64,000 bases of DNA from Mastigias papua (taxonomy: Eukaryota > Cnidaria > Scyphozoa > Rhizostomeae > Mastigiidae). How positions within the stretch are numbered: position 1 is the first letter of the stretch; each line of letters opens with the position of its first letter. The position numbers were made by a program, and so were the translations under genes. The DNA lies in contig OZ025274.1 of NCBI GenBank assembly GCA_964019165.1, positions 2,179,253-2,243,252 on the forward strand, in the 5' to 3' direction. The notes below the pieces were generated by a model that was not told the origin of the DNA, did not search any database, and saw only the letters and a list, made by a program, of their open reading frames with translations. Shown here piece after piece: positions 1-27,422 of this stretch.

Positions 1-3000
1 GAAGAATGGGTTGTGCAAAGCATGGCAAGAGAGCAATGCCTGCTTCGATCACCCAGTTCTTATGAGGACATACTGCCCGAAAACATGCGGATTCTGTCGT
101 AAGTATTAATGTTCTATCAACTCATTCCTTTCAAATCTAATATGACGGAGCTAGTTTTCATTTAACTATGGACGTGTGCAGTACACTTTTTTATAAGGAA
201 CCTAGCTCAATGCCTAGTTCTTAAAGATTCTTAATTTTCACTGCATGTTTAGAGCTTTATATAGACATTATAGGTGTTAAATGCTACAGCAGGAAAATAT
301 AGACATAAAAGTTTTTAATACCAATCCCTCTATGAAATACTTGTACAGAGATTATGCACAGTTTGTGCGAATGTGGCTGCAATAAATGGCACTAGCTTCC
401 TAATTCTCGAGTAGTTTTGCATTTATCGAAACATTCGAAATTGGACAGTTCCTTTAAAGGATCTTGTCTTTAGTAATTCAAGTTTCTTAAACTTTTTAGT
501 ATCCTACAAATTGGTTCTTTATGAAGCTGTTCCTTTTTTAAAAAACGTCCGTACTACTTTCTCTGCATCGTATTAAATCTGTTTCTATCCGGCCAGGACA
601 AGCTACTGAACCAAAATGTGAGAGATCAAAGTACGGATGCTGTTGGAATGGAAAAGGGACTGTCGCGGCTGAAGGCCCCTATGGAAAAGGATGCGGAGGT
701 ATATTTTCAATTGATTCTTGTTGGAGACTATGTCTCTCACCATAGAGCCAATAGCTCTTTTATAGACCCCTAGCATTGTTGAATCCAGTATTCAGGTTAG
801 AGACTAATAGCAAACAAGCAAGCTGAAGAGTTCTGTGCTATGCGAATCTCCTGTATAACGTTAGAATATGTTCAACCGCAAATTTTCTTTTACACCCTCC
901 AAGGGGGCTTATTGTTTTCATGCAATTTAGAAAGGGGCTTTTTGGAGAGAGTGGCTTAATCGAGAAGGAGCTTAATAGATTTTTCGAATAAGAAAGACTT
1001 TCTATGGTGAAAGATTTTGTACATTCAAGAATCTTCATCAATAGCATGAACATCTTCAACATCTATTACCATCTCTGTTTGCAGCACGTAGACACTTAAG
1101 CTTGATTTTGATTCTATTGATGTTGATTCTATTGATTTTGATTCTATTGATTTTGATTCTATTGATTTTGATTCTATTGATTTTGATTTTGAACATTTCT
1201 AAGCATTGGGTGGACGTCCCTGTATACCTGAGCAGTCAGCTTCCGCCACTTGGTTATGTACTTATCATAAGCACGCATTACCTATTGTAAAAGGTGGCAT
1301 ATGGACACAGAACCATCAGTTGAAAATTCAAACTATTTTGAATTTTGCTTTGGTTTCCATTGCTCCTTGCCCATCATAAACTTACATAGGTATTAAAAGC
1401 TGTCCTTTTGTTTCACAGTATGTAAAGACAAACCATTTTGCAAATACTTCAAAGAGTGCTGTGGTGGGTTACGTTCAGCCAATGTTAAAGTTATGAAGAA
1501 GTTATGCCCTGTCACGTGTCATTATTGTCGTAAGTATCATTATGATTTCTCCGTCTTGATAATGCAGTGGCTATTTTTCAAGAAAACTTTCCGCGCTGAG
1601 CTATGATAATCTTTGACAACGACTTGCATGACTGTTTTAGTGACAACACCCTTTGACTCTCCCAAATGGCACGTATTACAAACCGTTGTTTGATATTACG
1701 TTAAATAGTTTTGAGCGTTCGTTCTGGCATACTATGAAGTGTTAAGAGTTACCCTATGGAACGATAGTCAGACATGATAGAAGAAACCCCAGAGGTTTCA
1801 CATTATCAACAGCTTACCGCACTTTATTTATTCTAAAAACACACACTCTCATTTTGCAAGACCACAAAGTGTGACCAAGACCAAACTATAGCAGGCATTG
1901 TGATATGTATTTATGCTGGAAGAAAATCAAATAAATGGCTCTTTGTAATCATCTGTTTACGAAGCACATGCTTCGTAGTTACTTTGGTTTTTTGGCTCCA
2001 GCGAGCTTATTTTTTTATCTTGGATTTCCTGCCAGTACTTCACAAGCATCGAGTGCTAAGCACCTTAACTATTAAGGTGTAACGAACGAACAGCCTCTAA
2101 CTTGTGCTAATTAATCTAATCTGATTGGCTTAATGCTGATTACCAACCACTAACAATTGGACGTGTGTAGTTACTCGCTAAGGGCGAGAGGTAGAATTCA
2201 GTTGAGCAGTATGCAGGCGAATACGGAAATTATGAAGAACTGTTAAATAAAAGGACGCTGCTGTTGCAAACCTCCCTCTCGCAGATAATTTCGTATAATT
2301 GCTTCGGCTTTAGGATTGCATTACCACTGCACTTGAATATATTTTGCAGAATTGATTTTGATATATCAGCAGTTTTTGCCAATGTGTTCTTTGGGAAAAA
2401 TCAGTTACAGAATATAGCGATACAGTCAAGTAAACCTTTTAATACAGAATGTCCTCTCAAGTCTCCGGTTGTAAACAATGAATCTATGCTTCTCTTAAGA
2501 ATTATTGTATATAAATGCTTTTTAGTAGAAAGGCACAGGGAATCTTTGTTGTATACGCGTTAGAAGATTTTTTGACGCAACAATATTACCGCCAATATGT
2601 GGTTAGTTAAGTCCCTGTGGATCTAAATATTATAGATTTTTTAAATAAATATACGTGCGTTTTGAAGAGGGAGCAAAGTACAGATTTCGAATGTTATATT
2701 ACTTTGTTGCATGTCTTAGTGGTATTTGTAAACAAGTAAGGAATCTAGCAATATTGTGTCTTTTCATTTTATTTGTAAATTGGGTAATGCCGCATGATAA
2801 TAGGCTTCCAAGGCAATAGATATTTAAATGCGATTTGAAAAACACAGGAAGAGATTGAAAAAGCATTTGTTGGCAGACAGTTGAGGTTCTTGCAATGTTT
2901 AAGTATGGCGGCAAGTGATATATGTGTGTCTTTTGCAATACAAATCCAAGTTATTGTGGCCAAGGCTTGCAGGATTCCTGTCTGATTTTTAGTGATCAAC

Positions 3001-3240
3001 GAACAATTCCTATCTTGCTTCAAATCTTCTTTCTGATATTGCAGATTGTGCTGTACGTCTTTTTTAGTAAACGGTTTCAAACAATGTTAGGTTTGGCCTC
3101 AGTTTTATCGTGTACCATAGAAAATGCCAACTAGAAATTCTTACCCTCTGTCTACATGAGGTTTCATTGTACCTCAGCTTCCTTCATGAAATTTAACTCT
3201 ATCTCACTTTTCAGAGCCAAGCAACTTAATTGGACGCTGA
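1..3240 (+). CDS. Secreted ShKT-module protein, 3' part (partial at left edge)
   Basis: Three or four exons of a gene that starts before the window. Exon 1-98 encodes the last five cysteines of a ShKT domain ending CPKTCGFC, then GTAAGT; its first cysteine lies upstream. Exon 597-698 encodes a short cysteine-rich unit with YGCCWNGKG and EGPYGKGC. Exon 1419-1529 encodes another ShKT domain (starts VCKDKPFC, ends CPVTCHYC) with one extra cysteine (ECC). All three have AG/GT borders and are phase 1-1, so they join in frame. A possible last exon is 3215-3240: good acceptor, eight codons reading PSNLIGR after the junction codon, then TGA. The exon order matches the 3' half of the gene at 44058-52652, so the two are paralogues. 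ShKT modules occur in toxins but also in many proteases and structural secreted proteins; nothing here fixes the function. The terminal exon is the least certain part. Confidence 0.8.
180..240 (+). repeat. Short copy of the fold-back repeat family seen at 34955-35143
   Basis: The stretch contains TTTTTTATAAGGAACCTAGC followed by TGCCTAGTTCTTAAAGATTC. It matches 35080-35140 closely, where TTTTTTATAAGGAACCTAGC is followed by GCCTGGTTCTAAAAGTTCC. It lies in the intron after exon 1-98. Confidence 0.55.
880..1075 (+). repeat. Diverged copy of the CCGTAAATCCTC MITE family
   Basis: Contains CCAAGGGGGCTTATTGTTTT, then GTGGCTTAATCGAGAAGGAG, and ends near CATCTTCAACATC. This follows the order of the interior of the element at 31094-31387. 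It is decayed and lies in an intron of the first ShKT gene. Confidence 0.5.
1102..1192. repeat. 15-bp tandem repeat (GATTTTGATTCTATT)n
   Basis: About six head-to-tail copies of a 15-bp unit, with one GATGTTGATTCTATT variant. Because 15 is divisible by three, the frame stays open, but the short ORF over it is low-complexity and not a gene. Confidence 0.9.
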
Positions 3241-5219
3241 TTTGAATCTCTCTACTAGTTCACAAATAAGTATCACGTTGTGCACACCAAGGCCCAATCT
3301 ACAGTTCAGTTCGAGGCGCTGAAAGTCAACCTCATATCTTCGATATATCTTGGCAATTCGTAGAAAGGAATGTAGCAGTAATCCACATCCAGGTCTTGAA
3401 AGTTAATCGTTCGATAAGTGTTTTTATTGACTGTGTACATTTATCATCTAGATTTTGGACGTAATAGAATTTATTAGCGTTTTAAATAGTATATGTAACA
3501 TTGTCCTTATCATGCTTGGATAAAGTTTTGGTGTTATCCAAAGCATTGAGCTACATACCATTGTGTGCTATGAAAAGCAATACCCAAGCTAATCAAGGAA
3601 AAAGAGAGGAAAGTATAAAGAATGGGAACGATGATGTGACAAAAGTGATTCAATTTAACAATATTCGCCCCTAAGAAATTAAGGGTTGTTGAAATTAAAT
3701 ACCCTTTAGTGCATGCCATTAGTACTTCTCTGTTACTCAACAGAAACTTTCGAAGTGTATCTGTATTGCTAATAATGCTGAGCTCTGTGTATATTGTACC
3801 ATGCGTATTTGCTTCTTGCAATACTTATGTGCCTAAATCTTCCTGACTGCACGTTCATGTTCTGCATAGATTAATTCGTGGATACCTGTAGATTAATTTA
3901 TTCTGGTTAATGCCGCATGTTATGGTTGATATGAGTTATTCAACATGCTCACTTTCTTTGGGTGCAATATTTGAATAAGGTACAACACTGGAAGAAATCC
4001 AATTCGATTTTCGAGCCTCTCTCTGAAAGCGTTTCCAAATTTACGATTTATGCATCAATAACACTTACTTATCTCCTTAGCAAGATTATCTTTGTAATGA
4101 ATAAGTTGAGTCTTCTTGTGAATGCTTTTTAAAAACTTCTGGATAGCAGTTGATAAATTACTGTTCTCAGAATATGACGGATTCTTGCTATTAAAACTAG
4201 CAGAAAGGATATTTGTCAAAGCAGTTACCAGCACAACTTTGAAGCTTTCTCATCTTTCTAGTTTCAGTTCTAACGTCTGGATACCGGTACTCTTAGCACC
4301 ACAGTGTAATGATTGTATTATATACCGCCTTGGGCGTGATTATTGTATTATATTTAGCCCTGGGCGTAAGTAGAGCGTGAGTAGATAGATGATTTATTTA
4401 GCCTTTGGTATAAAATTTGTAGTTCTCATAAAGAAGTAATCTTATTTTCATATATTTTGTATTCTATGAGTAGTTTCTCGATGAAATCAATGAGCCTCAT
4501 TGTTCAAAATCTCTTTGCAGACAAAGCTAATTAATTACAGAACACATCAGTGGATTTTAATTAGCAGGGATTTCTTGCGACTTCTTAGTAGAAGATCTTG
4601 TTTGATAAGGCCCTTAAGTATGTTTTGCTGAAGACTTCTGGAGCCCATGTGAATCAGGTTCTTTCATGATTTATCGTTAGAATGTCACCGATGCACATAA
4701 ATTGTTCGATAAAGCATGTTCGATTAAGCATCCACTCGATAAAGCATGTTCACTGATTCGAAAAATGCTACAACAGTATTAAAGCACTGAGAATTGGCTA
4801 CATTTTTGGTGTTTTTGGCTGTGCACCTAGCTTTGCAATTTTAAACTTCTTAGCAAAGAATAACACCAAAGTTGTTCTACAGTAGTGCCTCAATATTATG
4901 GATGCAATAATGGATGGGGCTTCCGTTTTAGTGCTTGAAAGTGTTGAATTATGATTTAGAAATACAAGATTTGTAATTTATTTACTTTTGAGTCAGCAGA
5001 GTGACAAAAGATCTTTCTAAAATTGAATTAAATTCATGATGAAGGGTTTCTTATAACAAAACCATGTGCGGTACCAACATACCAAGCACCTGTACTTGCA
5101 ATGTTATTGTTGCTGTCGATGTCTCTCTTTCATAACGAGGGCCATGTTGAAGTATTGTACAAGGTGAACGATATGTTGGTGTGAGTTCCCTCAGTGAACG
5201 TTTATGTATGTTCAGTGGA
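3241..5219. other. Spacer between first ShKT gene and ROGDI homologue
   Basis: A+T-rich sequence with no exon, domain or RNA gene that I can support. It must hold the 3' UTR of the ShKT gene and the promoter and 5' UTR of the ROGDI homologue, but no clear TATA box or poly(A) signal stands out. Confidence 0.5.
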
Positions 5220-20745
<15,526 letters not shown>

Positions 20746-20925
20746 AAGAGCTGTGTGTCCGATAGTAGAATTTAATATTTCACGTAGTACTTCATTTTAT
20801 ATGTACTTTATATTCTGTCAATAGAGTTAATCATACACTAAACAGTTATTAGTCTGTTGGTAATATAGAATTTCGCTGTTACTTCAATAACTGGAAAAAG
20901 TAATGAACACTACATACTCCTACTC

Positions 20926-20931
20926 AATAAA
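20926..20931 (+). terminator. Candidate poly(A) signal AATAAA for ROGDI
   Basis: Perfect AATAAA 181 bases after the ROGDI stop codon. This would give a short 3' UTR; not confirmed by any downstream T/GT-rich element that I can single out. Confidence 0.4.
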
Positions 20932-21744
20932 ATTTACAAGCATATATAAGGATCAAGACTCAAGGCATGTAAAGAACCAAGAAGTTCAACGAGGACTATT
21001 TGGTTTATATTATGCAGTTTTTAATGGACTTGATGTGGACGCTGCCTTGGTATCAGTCATGGGGTTATTCCATAGTCTTGTTCTTCTCTTTATCTTCATT
21101 GATATCAATGAACTACTGATGATTTTGAATGAAGGCCTGTTTGTGTGTATTAATCAGTACTGAACCACAACTGTTATTATTGGCGAATTTTGTAATTTGA
21201 TAAAGACATAGCTTTACAAGCTTAAAAATCACGAGCTAAAATACTGCGTAGCGGCCAAGGATCTGAGTGCTAGTTGCGTACTTCAGTCCAGCACACACAT
21301 ACTTATGTGAAATGCCAGTTGCAATAGCATGATTTACTTGCTCGCCGTACTTTATTCGTTTGATGAATGGATGCTGTTTAAGTTTTGTGTCGCAGTAATG
21401 GTACTGTACTCTATGATACGGCGTTTAACACCCATATTGCATCTTATGCTGTATAAATGGCATAAGGAAAATATAACTGGCGATTGTCAATGGACAACTC
21501 ATATTCCAGGGGTTATTCTAAGCTGAACTTGCTGCCTATTCTTGGAGTCTGAAAAAGGCAGTTGGAGTTGGAAACTAAAAGTGATGGATTTGGAGAACTT
21601 TATAGATGCAAACTAGAGTATACTTTAGTTAAATAGATAGTTCATCGTCAGATAAACTGTTCATTGCATGAAAACCGAGACCCATTTGTGTCTGTGTTTG
21701 AAGATACAAACTTACTTTTAAAGGCAAATTTATTGATTATGTAT

Positions 21745-21776
21745 ATCAGACGTTTCGCCTGTGAGGGCTTTATCAG
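21745..21776 (-). other. Hammerhead-ribozyme-like core motif, minus strand
   Basis: Reading the minus strand: ACTGATAAAGCC, loop CTCACA, GGCGAAACGTC. The GCC/GGC arms pair and are bracketed by CTGATAA (one change from the CTGANGA box) and GAAAC. An extra A between core box and stem departs from the canonical fold. Such motifs occur in Penelope-like retroelements and retrozymes. Confidence 0.35.
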
Positions 21777-21957
21777 TGATAATGATAAAAAGGCAGGAAA
21801 ATTACTGTCAGTCTATGGATAATATGCACATAGCCATTCATGTTATTTTCATGCTTTCTTATCTCCAACATTTCCATGATCTTACGTGAGTTTAGGTTTT
21901 GATGTTATTGTGCAATACTTGCCAGGAGATATCACTTAAAGAAGGACATTTGCTATG

Positions 21958-22129
<172 letters not shown>

Positions 22130-22210
22130 TACAGCGCATCGTAGGTTAATTAGATATTGTTCCTTTGTTTTATCGTTATATATGCGCTGTATGTACCAGG
22201 AATGTTAGAA

Positions 22211-22236
22211 CTGATGAAGGCTTGTTCCGAAACGTT
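22211..22236 (+). other. Hammerhead-ribozyme-like core motif
   Basis: CTGATGAAGG, loop, CCGAAACGTTTT. The CTGATGA and GAAAC boxes are both intact, bracketing a short GG/CC stem. The upstream 40 bases resemble those before the copy at 23326, so the two are members of one repeat. A TA array follows 30 bases downstream. Confidence 0.4.
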
Positions 22237-22260
22237 TTAAAAGTTGGAATTTTTTCTTAA

Positions 22261-22362
<102 letters not shown>

Positions 22363-22429
22363 CTCCTTTTTCGGTGCAAACAGAAAGGTTAATATAATGC
22401 TCAGAAAAACCAGGAGAAAATTAAAATTT

Positions 22430-22500
22430 GCCACCACCTGGGATCGAACCAGGGTCTCTCGCATTCCGGGCAAGCGTCGTAACCACTAGACCACAGTGGC
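22430..22500 (-). pseudogene. tRNA-like sequence (tRNA pseudogene or SINE head)
   Basis: On the minus strand 71 bases fold as a cloverleaf: acceptor GCCACTG/TGGTGGC (two wobbles), D arm GTC/GAC, anticodon stem CTTGC/GCGAG, T stem CCTGG/CCAGG with loop TTCGATC. A box (TGGTCTAGTGG) and B box (GGTTCGATCC) are intact. The anticodon loop CCGGAAT has C instead of U at position 33. The nominal GGA anticodon would be serine, yet the long variable arm of tRNA-Ser is absent. I therefore call a tRNA-derived repeat, not a working tRNA; tRNAscan-type scoring would settle it. Confidence 0.7.
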
Positions 22501-22590
22501 TTGCTTTAACTCCCTGATTTTTAGCACCTTATGGTCACTTTCGGCTTTCGCCTTTATCAAGCAGCTCTAATATATACAATCAGTAGCTAG

Positions 22591-22591
<1 letters not shown>

Positions 22592-22687
<96 letters not shown>
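22592..22687. repeat. (TA)n array 3
   Basis: About 96 bp of uninterrupted AT dinucleotides after the TAGCTAGCAA stretch that follows the tRNA-like sequence. Confidence 0.98.
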
Positions 22688-22689
<2 letters not shown>

Positions 22690-22736
22690 TTTATGTAATT
22701 TATATACGTTGTGGATGTGGCTTAGGTTTAGTTTGT

Positions 22737-22838
<102 letters not shown>

Positions 22839-22850
22839 AGAGGGAGAGAG

Positions 22851-23343
22851 CACAAGCCTTCATCAGTAATAGCATACCAGTTACATTTATCGCATTTATA
22901 ATCATAAACACAATGAAACAATATATAATTACGTTATGACAATAAAGTACTCTACACAATGCACCAGGACTACGATGACAAATACCTCAAATTAAACGAG
23001 TGGAAATGACAGATGACACAAAAGACAAGTGTGTTAAAGAGGATGATGCTGTCCATCCCACCGGAGTTGTGAGAATACCGTACACAACAAAGTAGGCGTA
23101 GAATGCAATAGAAAAAAAGCTGTCCATCCAGTGGGATGGATAGCATCATCCTCAATAACACACCTATCTTTTGTGCCAACTGTCATCTCCGCTCTTTTCA
23201 ATTTTATGTGTTATTCATTGTAGTCCTGTTGTATTGTGTAGAGTACTGTTTTGTCATAGCATAATTATATATTTTTCCTTTGTGTTATGATTATAAATGC
23301 GCATAATGTGGCTGGTATGCTATTACTGATGAAGGCTTGTACC
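22851..23343. repeat. Long imperfect inverted repeat (~215-bp arms)
   Basis: Left arm about 22851-23061, spacer about 23062-23127, right arm about 23128-23343. Matching landmarks: AGCATACCAGTTACATTTAT with the complement of the segment around 23304-23325; AAGTACTCTACACAATGCA with TTGTGTAGAGTACTGT at 23233-23250; GAGGATGATGCTGTCCATCC with GGATGGATAGCATCATCCTC. Both outer ends carry the CTGATGAAGGCTTGT block, facing outward. No coding sequence. It may be a head-to-head pair of repeat units or one fold-back element. Confidence 0.75.
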
Positions 23344-23353
23344 GAAACGTTTG
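23326..23353 (+). other. Hammerhead-ribozyme-like core motif at right end of inverted repeat
   Basis: CTGATGAAGGCTTGTACC followed by GAAACGTTTG: complete CTGATGA and GAAAC boxes around a short GG/CC stem. The mirror copy at 22853-22867 on the minus strand is cut short by purine-rich sequence. Confidence 0.4.
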
Positions 23354-24379
23354 AAATCGTGCGACTTTATTCTTGAATTCTCTTTATGCTCTAGTTACTC
23401 ATCAGTTGAAATTTTTTCTCTAGTCATCAGCGTTTATTTCTCTTATATATTGGTATGCATCAGATATTTCTTGTTCTTCCTAAAAAGGTTTTTTATTCAG
23501 GAGTAATTAGGATAGAATGACAACAACTAAAGAATGAGGGCAGGAGTGAAAATTGAGTGTTTCAATTTTGGTGGGTGAAGCGTAGATGCTCGGCAAAAAT
23601 GCATTGCCTGCTTGATGATAGGCCATGTCAGGCCTGAAAAAGACGATACTAAGTAAAGAGGATGGTGGCGGGTAAAAGCTATGAAACACTGAATTCTGTT
23701 CATTTTCCATGAACTTCTTAATATGGTAGAGAAAAAAGTAGCAATGAGAGATCGACAGAATTTCAATTCCCAAGAATTGCCCTTTCATACGAGGAGAGTT
23801 TTTGGAGGGGCTCAACTATCTCAAAGTGAGCGTGTTGGCAGTATGAACCAACACTTGTTATTGGTCATGTTTAATCTTTGTAGTTTAAATTTGAAAAACG
23901 TGAATGATGTATTGGATATGGTTAATGGTATGCCCCATACTTCAACGAGTGAACCTTGTTTGTGGCTGATTTTGGAAAGCAACTGCATTAAACTACATGT
24001 GGTTTTTGAAATAATGTTGGCCATTACGTTCAGACTTTGCAGCCGTTGTAACCACGTTATCATGCATCAGTTAGCGAGATTGGTTATCTACTGTACACAC
24101 ATTGAAAGGAACAGTATTGAGAACCGTCTGCTAACTGAGTTATTCAATTAAGCATGAAAGCTAGCACTGATTTTTTGGGGATTTGTTGCATTTTGGCTAT
24201 GAATCTTAATGCAGCTCGACAAAGCAGATGGTTGATAACATCATTTACGCATAAAATCAGCTTAATTCCTATCTATATTCCCACCATCATACTTTGAATA
24301 AGTCTTACACTAAACATCTGTGCAGGACCTAAAATGGGTGTGAATCTGTAAATTGAAATTGTGAATTCGTAATTGTGGA

Positions 24380-24605
24380 GAGTAGTATATGGGGACTGAG
24401 AGTGCGCTTGGCTGCTGTGCGAAACATTCATGGTTCGATGCGAGCCTTTGGACCATAGTTGGGACGCTCACTCAATGTCTACCCAGCAGCATATGGGGCA
24501 ACACTGGGGGGTTAAATACGACGAGGAAAGCTGCTGGCCACCCTACTTCACTATGCCGATGGCCCAGGATAAGTGCTGTCTTTAACAAGCTTTCCCCAAC
24601 GTACG
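24380..24605 (+). repeat. SINE-like repeat copy
   Basis: Contains CATGGTTCGATGCGAGCC, GGGGGGTTAAATACGACGAG and CTGGCCACCCTACTTCACTA followed by TGCCGATGGC. It is the counterpart of the minus-strand copy at 17645-17880. The open frame over it (24389-24706) is explained by the repeat. Confidence 0.5.
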
Positions 24606-27301
24606 GAATCGTATATGTGGCTAACGTTGTCCTTTTGGTAAATGAGGCATATCTATTTAGGTTGCTAGTTTTTACTTCTGCCAGACCAGTTGTGCAATCC
24701 CAGTAAAAGAAAACACCCATGTTTTGTTGTATATTATCTGTAAAAGGTTTATATTTAGGCTCCGTTTCTGTGTATTCCTTGTACAGAAATACAGAGAAAC
24801 CTTTAGAAAAAACTCGACTTTGAAAATTTTGCTTTTCGTTTGAAAAGCCGTAGTTGAAAGATATGTTCTTATCAGAAGCTTAAGATGCAAATAAATGAAG
24901 TTATGAATATAAATAATATTTAAATGGATGTAAATACATTAAGTTATTACACCTCTGTAAGGCCTTGTTCAGTTACTTCGACAGGGAAACTACGAATTGA
25001 CAAGCTTATACCGGTTTCATATAATAAAGTGACTCATACGAAGATAGTATAGCAATAGGTTCGTTTACATTTAAGATTCTAATTCTAACACAAGCCCATC
25101 TCTTTGATTTAAGTCGTATATATATATTCATTCTGCACTCATGCCTGTCTGTCTTAATAGCATTACAGTGTAGAAATAATCTTTAGAGAGTTTTGATGCA
25201 GAAATCATGAAATATCTAGGAAAATTTCAGTAGAAAAACTTTCTTATAAAAAACGTATATCAAAAAATAACGAGTTTGTGAAGGTTGCGACACTTCACAT
25301 ACGATTGTTTACTTTTGTGAGTTTGAGCACTTATATGCAGGAATGTTGACTCTTTCCCCCTCTCCAATGACAGTATGGTTACTCTAGGCGCCCTTACAAT
25401 CATCTCTACATTTGATAAAGTGATAGCCAGACGCAAGGCACTTAATTGCGTATATCGACATGACTCAAATGTCATATGTTGACCCACCTGTATTTTTGTG
25501 TATAAATTGTTATTCTGTTGACAAACAGAACTGAGCAAAAACTGGGCGCTTTGAGTAAACGAATTGTTCAGTAACCTTTCTATTCGACTATCTGTCGATC
25601 TTGTCGTTAAACAGCTGTATCTGAGCTTGTATTCATTCGTGAAACATATGTTAATATTGACTTTATATATTAGTGTCCGTATGTAGATATATTTTTGTGT
25701 ATTTGCAGCGTGGTTCTGATTACGATTCGCATATATTAAATACCAAATTGAACTGTAAAAGACATGCCCTGGACTGAAATGTTGTAGAATTGGTACACTT
25801 TTTCATAGTCTAGGTATATTTACGCGATGGGCACTCGTCGACCCTCAAGGCTATGCTCAGGGCGAAAGTGAGGGACCTCACACATGGCACCAGTGTTTCT
25901 GGCCTCATAATCTGCGTTTTGTCTTCTTATTTGTAGTGTTGAGAATTTGTAGAGAACTACCCCATTTGTAGATGTTGACTTTAAAAAAGAGCTTCGGTAA
26001 TTGATAAGTATCCTGTAGAAGTGCTGTACAATACAATATACAATCTTGCTGATGGTAGATGGTTTGTATTTGAGACTGCCTTTATAAAATTGCTTGAAGA
26101 AAGCAGGCCGAAGGAATGCATTCAATGACGGACGTTGGTTTTATAGCTTGAAAATTGATGTTATTTATCAAAGTTTTCATTGAACATTTTTATTAAGTGC
26201 TCACTTATTTTGGCAAAAGCTCTTAAAGCACATCAAAGATAGATTCATAAATGTGACATAATTATGAGAGCTGAATAATGATCGTTAGTAAGTTGCAGGC
26301 ATTGTTGAAGTTTTCTCTCCGCGTTCATGCCTAAGTTAGCTTCCAACTGAAAACTCACCTCTGCTGAGAAAAGTTCAATGAAAAGAAGCTGGTCAGTACA
26401 CATTTGGTTGTCAATTACAGCAAAACGGACATAATGCAAGACGGGTCAACGTACATGGTGAAAACGTGTCTCAGGCAATATGCTTTGAAGCAATAAATCG
26501 TAGAGCTGGAGTATTGGCAGTTAGAACAAAGCTGAGATAAAGCAAGGGGTTCAACCTACATAGTGGAAGTGTGTCTCAGGCAACAAACAAGCAATAGCAT
26601 GTCATGCTGAAGCACTCCTCCATGTGCATCGGCCACATCAAGGTATTACTTGCAAGCATTTGCAAATGAATTAAATCACTAGAAGCTTCATTGTCGAATG
26701 TAAACATGCAAAGATCTCACCACTTCCTTAAAAGTTAGATTTTCGACTACACAAACAAGCTATCACCTTCTGAGTCAATGAAGCTTCTTGTTTTATTTTA
26801 TTTTTTATTTTTCATCTTTCATTTCATTTTTAATCATTTTATTTTTCATTTTGCGCAGGGTAAAAACATTGAATTTACACTGATTTACGTTGCAAACTGT
26901 TGATTTTATTTATGATTAAGCTGCTTGTCCCAATTGATTTTTTTCAAATACAAATTTGAAAAGATATTCAAGTCAGAGAGTTTGAACGAGTAGTCCAAGG
27001 ACAGTATGCCTTTTAAAGAGCAACACGGTTGGCCAGTGTGTTTTTGAACTATCATACAGGGAAGTTTGGAATGTTTTTTGGTAACTTGTTTTAGCTGACG
27101 ACCATGAAGCGTAAAGGGATTTCGTAGTGGGATTCAGAAAACAAGAGATTTTGAGGCCCTGAGATAAGAGCCGTGATTGAAGCTTATCGGTGAGTTGCTA
27201 ACCTACTGTTTTGCCCACTGTATTAACGTACCAGTCGAGTAAGATATCTAGAGCCGTACTTCCTAGCCTGGGAAAATTTCATGGGCGGCGAAATTTAACT
27301 C

Positions 27302-27304
27302 TTA
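27302..27304. other. Left target-site duplication TTA
   Basis: TTA directly before the left inverted repeat; identical TTA at 30683-30685 after the right one. A 3-bp TWA duplication is the hallmark of PIF/Harbinger insertion. Confidence 0.85.
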
Positions 27305-27326
27305 AGCTGCATTCACACTGGATGCG
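27305..27326 (+). repeat. Left terminal inverted repeat of Harbinger element
   Basis: Begins AGCTGCATTCACACTGGATG and is the exact reverse complement of 30661-30682. Followed by subterminal GCGGCGCGATGCGGCGCG. Confidence 0.95.
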
Positions 27327-27422
27327 GCGCGATGCGGCGCGTCGCGTCACTGTGCGTCAAAATGAATATGGTGTGTTCACATACAATGCGTCATGATGCG
27401 TTTTTATGACATGCAGTTCAAA

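Noticed and set aside
22430..22500. Functional tRNA-Ser(GGA)
   Set aside because: C at position 33 and no long variable arm; better explained as a tRNA-derived repeat.
23723..24151. 142-codon + strand ORF
   Set aside because: No domain, no signal peptide, open frames on the opposite strand over the same stretch, no splice-compatible neighbour.
24389..24706. 105-codon + strand ORF
   Set aside because: Covered by the SINE-like repeat shared with 17645-17880.
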